This document shows, in pieces, positions 1-7,027 of a stretch of 14,390 nucleotides of DNA. The notes below the pieces were generated by a model, which saw only the letters and a program-made list of their open reading frames with translations, was not told the DNA's origin and ran no database searches. Positions within the stretch are counted from its first letter, which is position 1; each line of letters starts with the position of its first letter. This DNA is from Clostridia bacterium (lineage in GTDB: Bacteria > Bacillota > Clostridia > Oscillospirales > CAG-272). Location of the stretch: positions 1 through 14,390 of the forward strand of contig JAGAUC010000175.1 in assembly GCA_017621015.1 (NCBI GenBank), written 5' to 3'. The translations under genes and the position numbers were made by a program.

Positions 1-1569
1 GAGGACCTGGAGTTCCACGAGATCTACGGACTTGACGTCATTGAGATCCCCACCAACAAGCCCATGATCCGCATCGACCACCCCGATGCCGTCTACAAGA
101 GCGTCAAGGGCAAATACGATGCCATCGTGCGCCAGGTCATTGCCTGCCACGAAAAGGGCCAGCCGGTGCTTGTGGGTACCATCTCGATCGAGAAATCCGA
201 GGAGCTTTCGGCGCGCCTTAAGCGTAACGGCATCGCGCACACGGTGCTCAACGCCAAGTATCACGAAAGGGAGGCCGAGATCGTCGCGCAGGCAGGTAAG
301 CTGGGCGCGGTCACCATCTCGACCAATATGGCAGGACGCGGTACCGACATTATGCTGGGCGGCAACCCCGAATATATGGCCAAAAACGAAATGCGCAAAA
401 TGGGCATCGAGGAGGAGCTGATCGCTGTGGCGACCGGCACCGCCGACGTCGATGACGACAAGATCAAGGAGGCTCGTGCCACCTTTGCCGAGCTGTATGC
501 TCGGTTCAAGGCCGAGATCGCGCCCGAGGCCGAAAAGGTACGTGCAGCGGGCGGTCTGTTCATTCTCGGAACCGAGCGTCACGAAAGCCGTCGCATTGAT
601 AACCAGCTTCGCGGACGCTCCGGCCGTCAGGGCGACCCGGGTGAATCGCGCTTCTTCCTGTCACTCGAGGACGATCTGATGCGCCTGTTTGGCAGCGACC
701 GCCTCATCGGTCTTGTTTCCAGATTGGGCCTTGATGACGATACCCCCATTGATGCCAAAATTCTTTCCGGCTCGATCGAGTCAGCACAAAAGCACATTGA
801 GGACGCCAACTTCAAGCGCCGCAAAAACGTTCTTACCTATGATGACGTCATGAATCAGCAGCGTACCATCATCTACAAGCAGCGAGGCGAGGTGCTTCGC
901 GGCGAGGACGTTTCCGAGAAAATTCAAAATATGATCATCACCACCGTATCGATGGCGGTCGAGCATTTCACCGCCGCCGAGGCCACGGCTGACTGGGACT
1001 TCGATTCCCTGCGTGGCATTCTTGGCGGTCTGCTCTGCACCGACGCGGACTTCCGCTACACAGCGGAGGAACTCAAAACGCTCGATCGCACCGACATCCG
1101 CGATATGCTCTGTGACCGCGCCCTTGAGCTCTACCGCAGCAAGGATGAGCTGTTTGGCGCAGAAAGCTTCCGCGAGATCGAGCGTGCCATCCTTCTGCAG
1201 GCGGTCGACCGCAACTGGATGGAGCACATCGATATGATGGACGATCTCAAGAGCAGCATCGGTCTGCAGGCGTACGCGCAGAGAGACCCTGTCAACGAAT
1301 ACCGTATGCAGGGCGCAGATATGTTTGACGCTATGGTCGAGGACATCCGCGAGACCACCGTCCGTATGGTGCTTTCGGCAAGCCTTAAAGCGCCTGAGAT
1401 CAAGCGCGTGGAGATTGCCAAGCCCACCACGGAGGGCTTTGACGGCGAGGCCGTCAAGCGCACCGTTGTTAAGCGTGCCGCCGACAAGGTAGGCCCCAAC
1501 GACCCCTGCCCCTGCGGCAGCGGTAAGAAATACAAAAAATGCTGCTTGCTGAATGAAAAGGAGCAATAA
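1..1569 (+). CDS. secA: SecA preprotein translocase ATPase, C-terminal part (5' end outside window)
   Basis: Motor ATPase that pushes unfolded preproteins through the SecYEG channel at the cytoplasmic membrane. The reading frame is open from base 1, so the gene starts upstream; 522 codons are present, which is the second nucleotide-binding fold, scaffold/wing domains and C-terminal linker of a protein usually 800-950 residues long. Visible family motifs, numbered from base 1: IYGLDVIEIPTNKP near residues 8-21, ISTNMAGRGTDI at about 106-117, and the arginine-finger region GTERHESRR...QLRGRSGRQGDPG at about 190-214. The C-terminus carries the zinc-binding SEC-C motif CPCGSGKKYKKCC (503-515), which in studied bacteria contacts SecB or ribosomes. 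The N-terminal Walker A domain is not in the window. The TAA stop overlaps the next start by one base, which suggests translational coupling to the downstream membrane protein. Identification is secure. Confidence 0.97.
   Translation, partial: EDLEFHEIYGLDVIEIPTNKPMIRIDHPDAVYKSVKGKYDAIVRQVIACHEKGQPVLVGTISIEKSEELSARLKRNGIAHTVLNAKYHEREAEIVAQAGKLGAVTISTNMAGRGTDIMLGGNPEYMAKNEMRKMGIEEELIAVATGTADVDDDKIKEARATFAELYARFKAEIAPEAEKVRAAGGLFILGTERHESRRIDNQLRGRSGRQGDPGESRFFLSLEDDLMRLFGSDRLIGLVSRLGLDDDTPIDAKILSGSIESAQKHIEDANFKRRKNVLTYDDVMNQQRTIIYKQRGEVLRGEDVSEKIQNMIITTVSMAVEHFTAAEATADWDFDSLRGILGGLLCTDADFRYTAEELKTLDRTDIRDMLCDRALELYRSKDELFGAESFREIERAILLQAVDRNWMEHIDMMDDLKSSIGLQAYAQRDPVNEYRMQGADMFDAMVEDIRETTVRMVLSASLKAPEIKRVEIAKPTTEGFDGEAVKRTVVKRAADKVGPNDPCPCGSGKKYKKCCLLNEKEQ
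1557..1563 (+). promoter_or_regulatory. Ribosome binding site for the membrane protein gene at 1569
   Basis: AAAGGAG lies inside the last codons of secA, five bases before the ATG at 1569. It supports the ATG that overlaps the secA stop (TAATG arrangement) as the real start. Confidence 0.75.
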
Positions 1570-2258
1570 TGGGCTTCGGACTGCTTTTTCTCGGCTATTT
1601 TATCGCCACACTGATGTCCAACCACCCGTACGGCTGGGCGACACAGATCGTCGGCTTTTATCTCATCTTTCTGGCACTCGCAAGGCTTTGGGAGTACAAG
1701 CACAGCTTTAAGCGTTGCCTGTGGCCGCTGGTGCTTATGACACTTTGTCAGGCCTTTCTCGGATTTCGATATCTTTTTGGCGAGACGCAGGCGAATGACA
1801 TTATTTCTCTGTTTGAATCCATTGAGATCGACAGCCTTGTAAACGTCGTGTTCGTCACCGTGCTTATGGTCTTTCACTTTCTGCTTTTCTCGTCGATCCG
1901 CGAGCTCGCACTGGACGTGGAGGACGAGCTGATCGTAAAATTGGCACGCCGAAGCTTCTGCATCGTTGCCGTATACTTCTTTTTTAACATCACCGTTGCC
2001 TTTATCCCCCGCACGGGGGCTGCGGTGCCGACGCTGACGCTCATTTTGGTGTTGGCCGGTATTTTCTACCCCCTCTTTGTCCTGCACCTGCTTTTCCGTT
2101 GCTACGCGCGCATCTGCGCGCCCGAGGACAAGGACATGGTGCAAAAGCCCTCGCGCTTTGCCTTTATCAACAAGATGCGCGAGAAGCGGGGAAATGCGGA
2201 TGACCGCATAGAAAGCATGTTTAAAAAATCGGATTCCCAAGAAAATCAAAAGAAATGA
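1569..2258 (+). CDS. Six-helix membrane protein of unknown function, coupled to secA
   Basis: I do not recognise this 229-residue protein. It has about six hydrophobic segments (roughly residues 2-17, 24-41, 50-70, 88-108, 129-147 and 153-176) and a polar, lysine-rich cytoplasmic tail (180-229). There is no cleavable signal peptide and no catalytic motif. The start ATG overlaps the secA stop and has AAAGGAG five bases upstream, so it is expected to be made from the secA message. Its helices resemble, in order, the first half of the next protein: a GFYLIFLALARL segment followed by FKR and a second helix ending YLFG, then VVFVTVLMVF...IRE, then a late helix followed by a basic loop. This suggests the two are distant relatives or partners. 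A secretion-related role is only a guess from position. The frame is intact and base use is like its neighbours. Confidence 0.85.
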   Translation: MGFGLLFLGYFIATLMSNHPYGWATQIVGFYLIFLALARLWEYKHSFKRCLWPLVLMTLCQAFLGFRYLFGETQANDIISLFESIEIDSLVNVVFVTVLMVFHFLLFSSIRELALDVEDELIVKLARRSFCIVAVYFFFNITVAFIPRTGAAVPTLTLILVLAGIFYPLFVLHLLFRCYARICAPEDKDMVQKPSRFAFINKMREKRGNADDRIESMFKKSDSQENQKK

Positions 2259-2262
2259 GGTG
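2257..2262 (+). promoter_or_regulatory. Ribosome binding site that favours a TTG start at 2269
   Basis: GAGGTG overlaps the stop of the previous gene and lies six bases before TTG at 2269. The in-frame GTG at 2260 is part of this site and so is an unlikely start. Confidence 0.65.
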
Positions 2263-2268
2263 ATTTCT

Positions 2269-3642
2269 TTGATCAAGGAAAGAAAAAAACTGGGTCTTGG
2301 ACTGTTGCCCCTTGCCGCGATCTTTCTCTTCAATCCCCCGATCGGCGGCTTTGTGGACCCACTGCCCGACGTCATCGCCTATCTTCTGCTTTTTGCGGGG
2401 CTTCGCAACCTCGGTGACCTCAACTACCATATGGAGGAAGCGCTTGCGTCCTTTCGCCGCATGATCGTTGTCAGCGCCTTTCAGCTGCTCTCGTTCTTCT
2501 GGCTGTTCGGCGTTTCCTCGCCCAAGGAGCGCCCTGTGTCCATTCTTTTGGTCGTCTTTACCGTTTCCGCGCTGGAGATCCTCTTTGCCATGAAGGGCTT
2601 TCGGGAAATGTTCGAGGGCTTTTTGTACCTGGGCTCACGCCACGGCTCAAGCGCCGTTTTTGCAGGCAGCCGCTCGGAGCGCGACAAAAACGCCACCGAG
2701 AAAACCTCGTTCTTCACGTCGCTTTTTATCGTAGTCAAGGCGCTCTTTCCCCTGCTCCCCGAGTTTGCCTCGCTGACCATCGGCACCTACAACGACCACA
2801 ATCCGCTTTGGTTCCTTTACGATTACATCTCGCTTCTGAGAACCTTTGCCATCCTGCTCTTTTTGCCGTTCGGCATTGCCTGGCTGATCAAATTCACAAA
2901 ATACATCCGCTCGCTGATGCAGGACGCGCCGTTTTTGGATGCGCTTACCGAGAAATACCGCGCCGAGGTCCTTCCCAAGGAGGATCTGTTCCTCAGGCGT
3001 GCCATTCGCATCGGCACCGTCATTCTCAGCATTGGCATCTGCCTTTCGCTTGACGTGTATATCGACTACATCAGCGTCTTTCCGGATTTCCTTTGCCCCC
3101 TCGTTCTGCTTATCGGCTTTTTCGCCTTAAGACCGTATACGAAAAAGGATATTCGCTTCCCCATCCTTGCCATAGCCAATCTGGTTTCCTCGGCGGCGGT
3201 CTACTTCTATTCGATCTATTTTTACGATCATTTCACGATGTCGTTGGCGCTCTATGCGGAAAACGCACTTTTGGCCTATTACACCTTCTGTGTTCTCAAG
3301 ATCACCGATCAGGTCTTCTTTATGGCTATGCTGCTTTCCCTGCTCCCGTCGCTCAGGCACATCATCGAAAACTATACCGGCTTTGCACCGCTGAATGCGG
3401 GCAACTTTAACAGCGAGGACAAGCTCCGTTACGTGCACGGAACGCTGAATAAGCGCGTAAACGTTCTGTTTGCTCTGTCCATCCTGGCCGCCGTTGGCAG
3501 CATTTTCTACATTCTGTTTGTCCGCACGCTTTCCTTTGCCTGGTGGGTGGAGTTTTTGACCTGCCTTGCTCTTGTATTTTATTTCACGACCACGCTCCGT
3601 GCCATCACGGACGAGGTGGAATCCAAATATTTACTTTCTTAG
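2269..3642 (+). CDS. Large multipass membrane protein of unknown function
   Basis: About 457 residues from a TTG start; a GTG three codons earlier (2260) is in frame but forms part of the ribosome binding site, so TTG is preferred. I do not recognise the family. Eleven or twelve hydrophobic segments are spread over the length, near 9-21, 33-46, 65-81, 89-107, 147-165, 187-209, 247-263, 270-289, 299-319, 330-359 (probably two), 399-417 and 424-441. The N-terminal phrase NPPIGGFVDPLPDVI followed by LLLFAGLRNL resembles wording I recall from uncharacterised Bacillota membrane proteins, but I could not check this. The Pro-Asp-helix-LR pattern recurs near 269-288, suggesting an internal repeat. 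The first half is similar in layout to the 229-residue protein upstream, ten bases away. No transport, protease or glycosyltransferase motif is visible. It is probably cotranscribed with secA. Confidence 0.85.
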   Translation: MIKERKKLGLGLLPLAAIFLFNPPIGGFVDPLPDVIAYLLLFAGLRNLGDLNYHMEEALASFRRMIVVSAFQLLSFFWLFGVSSPKERPVSILLVVFTVSALEILFAMKGFREMFEGFLYLGSRHGSSAVFAGSRSERDKNATEKTSFFTSLFIVVKALFPLLPEFASLTIGTYNDHNPLWFLYDYISLLRTFAILLFLPFGIAWLIKFTKYIRSLMQDAPFLDALTEKYRAEVLPKEDLFLRRAIRIGTVILSIGICLSLDVYIDYISVFPDFLCPLVLLIGFFALRPYTKKDIRFPILAIANLVSSAAVYFYSIYFYDHFTMSLALYAENALLAYYTFCVLKITDQVFFMAMLLSLLPSLRHIIENYTGFAPLNAGNFNSEDKLRYVHGTLNKRVNVLFALSILAAVGSIFYILFVRTLSFAWWVEFLTCLALVFYFTTTLRAITDEVESKYLLS

Positions 3643-3650
3643 AAAGAGGG
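3643..3650 (+). promoter_or_regulatory. Ribosome binding site for the hydrolase gene
   Basis: AAAGAGGG directly follows the stop of the membrane protein gene and sits seven bases before ATG at 3658. A second ATG follows immediately (3661); the spacing suits the first slightly better. Confidence 0.65.
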
Positions 3651-3657
3651 ACTTGCT

Positions 3658-4668
3658 ATGATGAATCACGATCCGCAAAAGCTTCACCACGAGATGCTCA
3701 AGGCGCTTTCGCCCAAACTGCGCTACACGGGCGAGGGCTCGTTTGCCGACTGGCAGAAAATGGCGCGTGCCCGTCTCGCCTCGCTTCTGGGGCTTGACAA
3801 GCTGACGCCCGCCGGAGACGACTGCTTTACGGTGGAATCCGAGACCGATTGCGACACCTTTACCGATTATCGGATCACCTTCCAGAGCGAGGAGGGCTAC
3901 TACGTTCTCTGTAACCTCTGGGTTCCCAAGGGAAAAGAGGGCAAGATCCCGATGGTCATTTGTCTGCAGGGACATTCCAAGGGCTATCACATCTCACTCG
4001 GCAGACCCAAGTTCCCGAACGACGAGAATACCATTGCCGGCGGCGACCGTGACTTTGCCGTTCAGATCGTAAAGGAGGGCTACTGCGCGCTGGCCATTGA
4101 GCAGCGCTGCTTTGGTGAGTGCGGCGGCACCGAAAAGGGCCCCGGCTGTAACGTTCCCACGCTTTCTGCCCTGCTTTTCGGACGTACCACGATTGGTGAG
4201 CGCGTGTTTGACATTCAGCGAGCCATCGACCTTATCCCCAAGCATTTCCCTGTCGTTGACGCTGACAGGATCGCCTGCATGGGCAATTCGGGCGGCGGAA
4301 CGGCCACCATTTACGCCGCGGCTATGGAGGAACGCATCCGCCTGGCCATGCCATCCTGCGCCCTTTGCACCTACAAGGATTCCATCGGCGCAATGCTTCA
4401 TTGCACCTGCAATTTTGTGCCCAACATTGCCCTTGACTTTGATATGGGCGATCTTTGCGGCCTGATCGCACCGCGAGACCTCATCGTGGTTTCGGGTCTT
4501 ACCGACACGGGCTTCCCGCGCGAGGGTGTGAGCGAGTGTGTAGATGTCGCAAAGGATTACTACGGCCATGCCGGCGTCCCCGACAAGTGTACCTGGATCG
4601 AGGGCCCCGAGGGACACCGCTTCTACGCCGACCTCTCCTGGCCGATCTTCCACAAAATGTTTGATTGA
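3658..4668 (+). CDS. Alpha/beta hydrolase, acetyl xylan esterase / dienelactone hydrolase type
   Basis: A 336-residue cytoplasmic ester hydrolase with no signal peptide or membrane segment. The nucleophile elbow is GNSGGG (209-214) with Ser211; the likely acid is Asp283 in the strand-end segment VVSGLTDTGFP, and the base is His320 in GPEGHRFY. ICLQGHSKG (101-109) is the expected oxyanion-side strand and loop. The segments LHCTCNFVP (248-255) and GLIAPRDLIVVSG (268-280) are familiar from a group annotated as acetyl xylan esterase-like or Abhydrolase_7 proteins; that assignment is from memory. The substrate cannot be read from sequence: deacetylation of sugars, or of an antibiotic ester, is possible. 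It carries 16 cysteines (about 5%), high for a cytosolic enzyme. It is the last gene of the secA operon, 15 bases after the previous stop and just before a terminator. The link to secretion may be accidental. Confidence 0.88.
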   Translation: MMNHDPQKLHHEMLKALSPKLRYTGEGSFADWQKMARARLASLLGLDKLTPAGDDCFTVESETDCDTFTDYRITFQSEEGYYVLCNLWVPKGKEGKIPMVICLQGHSKGYHISLGRPKFPNDENTIAGGDRDFAVQIVKEGYCALAIEQRCFGECGGTEKGPGCNVPTLSALLFGRTTIGERVFDIQRAIDLIPKHFPVVDADRIACMGNSGGGTATIYAAAMEERIRLAMPSCALCTYKDSIGAMLHCTCNFVPNIALDFDMGDLCGLIAPRDLIVVSGLTDTGFPREGVSECVDVAKDYYGHAGVPDKCTWIEGPEGHRFYADLSWPIFHKMFD

Positions 4669-4672
4669 TAGC

Positions 4673-4709
4673 AAAAGCACCCGAAGCCAAGGCTTCGGGT
4701 GCTTTTTTT
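4673..4709. terminator. Bidirectional intrinsic terminator between converging operons
   Basis: A perfect inverted repeat, 4673-4688 against 4691-4706 (core GCACCCGAAGCC / GGCTTCGGGTGC), forms a 15-bp stem with a CAAG tetraloop. On the plus strand it is followed by seven T's (4703-4709) and lies four bases after the hydrolase stop. Read on the minus strand it begins directly after the murG stop and ends in TTTT. It therefore closes both the secA operon and the dcw cluster. The murG stop codon (4708-4710) lies inside the plus-strand T tract. Confidence 0.93.
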
Positions 4710-5817
4710 ATTTCTTTACCAATTTCAAAACTTCTTCAAAAATGCCGCGGTTGGCATCGGGATCGGCAAAGTCCTTCACGAGAAGCTCCATTCTCTGCCT
4801 CTCGTTTTGACGAAACAGGTAAAATTCCATATTCTGCGCCAAAAGTGAGGGCGTGAGGATTGTCTCCTCCAGAAGACACGCCGCACCGGCATCGGCCAGC
4901 ACCTTGGCGTTCATATACTGGTGATTGTCGGTCACGTGAGGCGAGGGGATCAGAATGGCGGCCTTGCCCATCATGGCAAGCTCGGAGATGGTCATGGCGC
5001 CCGCGCGGCAGATCACAAGGTCAGCCGCCGCCATACGAAGCGGCATATCGAAAATGTATTCCTTCAAACGAAGATTGGACTTATCCGAAAGCCCCATTTC
5101 CTCAAAGCGCGCCCTTGTACCCTCATGGTCACGGCTTCCTGCCGCGTGCTCCAGAATGACCTCAGGATGCTTTGCGGAAAACTCCGACATCACGCTTACC
5201 ATGGTCTCGTTGAGAAACTCCGCGCCGCCGCTTCCGCCGTACGAAAGAACGAAAAGCGCGTCCTTCGGAATTCCCAGCTTCTCTCTGGCAGTCGCCTTGT
5301 CAACCTGAGAAAAAGCGCTTCGAAGCGGATTGCCCACCGTTACCACCTTGTCCTTGCACTTCAATTCATCCTTGGTCTTTTCGAAATTAACAAGGATCCT
5401 GTCCACGTGTCCCTGCAGACGCTTGACCGCCATACCGGCTCTCGCATTGGATTCATGCACCGCGCACGGGATCTTCAGCATCGCCGCGGCCCTAAGGACA
5501 GGCCAGCAGGCATAGCCGCCCGTACCGATCACAACGTCGGGCTTGAATTCCTTTAAGATCGGCTTTGCCTTGTAGGGCGAGACCAGGGCGGTATAAATGG
5601 CCTTGATGTTGGAAAGCGAAAGCGAGCGCCGAATGCCGCGCGACTCCACAAAGCGGATCTCATACCCTTCTCTGGGTACCAGCTCCCCTTCCTTGCCGCG
5701 CCTCGTGCCGACAAACAGGATCTCGGCATCGGGAATGTTGTTTTTGATGGTATTGGCAATGGCAATGGCGGGGTTGATGTGGCCGCCCGTGCCGCCGCAG
5801 GTCATAAGTACTCTCAT
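4708..5817 (-). CDS. murG: UDP-GlcNAc : undecaprenyl-PP-MurNAc-pentapeptide GlcNAc transferase
   Basis: Peripheral membrane GT-B glycosyltransferase that converts lipid I to lipid II on the inner face of the membrane. At 369 residues it has the normal length. Family motifs are all present: the first glycine-rich loop GGTGGH (8-13), GTGGY (98-102), HESN (121-124; the HE-x-N signature), the second glycine-rich loop GGSGGA (194-199), and the donor-binding RAGAMTISEL (271-280) followed by HVTDNHQ (294-300). The ATG overlaps the ftsW stop by four bases (ATGA), so the two are translationally coupled. It is the last gene of the cluster; its stop is immediately followed by the terminator. Nothing suggests damage. 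Confidence is very high. Confidence 0.97.
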   Translation of the reverse strand: MRVLMTCGGTGGHINPAIAIANTIKNNIPDAEILFVGTRRGKEGELVPREGYEIRFVESRGIRRSLSLSNIKAIYTALVSPYKAKPILKEFKPDVVIGTGGYACWPVLRAAAMLKIPCAVHESNARAGMAVKRLQGHVDRILVNFEKTKDELKCKDKVVTVGNPLRSAFSQVDKATAREKLGIPKDALFVLSYGGSGGAEFLNETMVSVMSEFSAKHPEVILEHAAGSRDHEGTRARFEEMGLSDKSNLRLKEYIFDMPLRMAAADLVICRAGAMTISELAMMGKAAILIPSPHVTDNHQYMNAKVLADAGAACLLEETILTPSLLAQNMEFYLFRQNERQRMELLVKDFADPDANRGIFEEVLKLVKK

Positions 5818-7013
5818 TTGCTTTCCTTTCCTTGTATAAAATTCCTTCCGTCCCTCTCTCTGGAAAGATTCAGGACGATTCCCATCTCAAAGATCTGCAA
5901 CGCCAGCGACGTGCCGCCCGAACTGAAAAATGGGAGCGAAATGCCGGTGTTGGGCATCGAATTGGTCACGACCGCAAGGTTGAGAACGGTTTGGATCGCC
6001 ACCTTGAAAATAAGTCCGTAGACCACAAGCGACGAAAACCGATCCCTCTGACGCATCGCGATCCGAAAGCCGCGGATCACCAAAAGGCTGAACAGCAGGA
6101 TCACCGCCGCCGCGCCGAGCAGGCCCAGCTCCTCGCAGAGCACGGTAAACACAAAATCGTTTTGTGGCTGGGAAACATAGCCAAACTTTTGTCGGCTGGC
6201 AAACAACCCCAGTCCGAAAATGCCGCCCGAACCGATGGCGTAAAGCCCCTGAAGCGTTTGCCACGCTTCACCCAAGGGGTCGACCGTGTCAATGTGAAGC
6301 CAGGTATTGACGCGCGTTTGCGCGTATTCAGAAACCAGGATGAGTCCGCTTCCTGCCAGGACCACAGCCCCCGCGATCAAAAGGATCCACTTTAGCCTCG
6401 TTCCGCCCAGGAACATCACCGCAATGCCGATCATCCCCAGGATCATCAAGCCCGAAATATGCTTTTCCAGCGCCACCAGAACCCCAATCGCGCCGATTAG
6501 TCCACCCGGCAGCAAAACACCGTAGATAAAATTGCCCTTGCCCGTCGAGGTAACGGTCTTTTCGTTGTCCGCCAAAAAGCGAGCCAGCATCATCACAAGC
6601 GCCAGCTTTGCCACCTCCGAGGGCTGAACGGTGATGGGCCCGAGGCGCAGCCAGCGCTGCGCGCCACCGCCCACCGTTCCGATCACAAGCACCAAAAGGA
6701 GCATGCCGATCGCCACCAAATAGATACCACGCGCAAACCGATGCCCGAAATTTCTTGTGCCATAAAGCACGAAGGGCACGGTTATCGCTATACTCAAAAG
6801 TGCGAACAAGACGTGGCGGATGAGAAAATAGGTCGAGCTTCCGTAAAGCTGCTGGGCATACACCGAGCTTGCGCTGTAGTTCATCACCGCGCCGAAAACG
6901 ATCAAAAGCAGGCAAAGGATCAAAAATTCAACATCAATGCGCCCTGCTCCTGTGAGCGTGAGCGCGCTTTTTACATCCGATACTTTTTTAAAGCGTATCC
7001 GATGCAAGGTCAA
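5814..7013 (-). CDS. ftsW: SEDS-family peptidoglycan glycosyltransferase FtsW (TTG start)
   Basis: Polytopic SEDS glycosyltransferase that polymerises lipid II at the septum together with a class B PBP. The 399 residues show about ten membrane helices and the family landmarks: GAQRWLRLGP followed by PSEVAKLA (131-138), the extracytoplasmic loop QPQNDFVF with the catalytic-position Asp286, EELG (295-298), and PNTGISLPFFSSGG (354-367). I chose TTG at 7013 because a strong GGAGGTGA site lies just upstream and there is no in-frame ATG near the N-terminus. The gene begins 14 bases after the mraY stop, where murD would normally intervene, and overlaps murG by four bases. It could equally be named spoVE if this organism forms spores; FtsW, SpoVE and RodA cannot be cleanly separated by eye, but its place in the cluster excludes a typical RodA. 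Confidence 0.95.
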   Translation of the reverse strand: MTLHRIRFKKVSDVKSALTLTGAGRIDVEFLILCLLLIVFGAVMNYSASSVYAQQLYGSSTYFLIRHVLFALLSIAITVPFVLYGTRNFGHRFARGIYLVAIGMLLLVLVIGTVGGGAQRWLRLGPITVQPSEVAKLALVMMLARFLADNEKTVTSTGKGNFIYGVLLPGGLIGAIGVLVALEKHISGLMILGMIGIAVMFLGGTRLKWILLIAGAVVLAGSGLILVSEYAQTRVNTWLHIDTVDPLGEAWQTLQGLYAIGSGGIFGLGLFASRQKFGYVSQPQNDFVFTVLCEELGLLGAAAVILLFSLLVIRGFRIAMRQRDRFSSLVVYGLIFKVAIQTVLNLAVVTNSMPNTGISLPFFSSGGTSLALQIFEMGIVLNLSRERDGRNFIQGKESK

Positions 7014-7016
7014 GAT

Positions 7017-7024
7017 TCACCTCC
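7017..7024 (-). promoter_or_regulatory. Strong ribosome binding site that decides the TTG start of ftsW
   Basis: Minus-strand GGAGGTGA in the 14-base gap after mraY. The GGAGG core lies six bases before TTG at 7013. The GTG inside the site is out of frame. Confidence 0.75.
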
Positions 7025-7027
7025 GCG

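Noticed and set aside
2260..2262. GTG at 2260 as the start of the large membrane protein
   Set aside because: It forms part of the GAGGTG ribosome binding site; TTG at 2269 lies at the proper spacing.
1131..2375. Long minus-strand open frame (about 414 codons) across secA and the next gene
   Set aside because: It is antisense to strongly conserved SecA codons; its peptide has no recognisable domain. It is a by-product of codon bias on the other strand.
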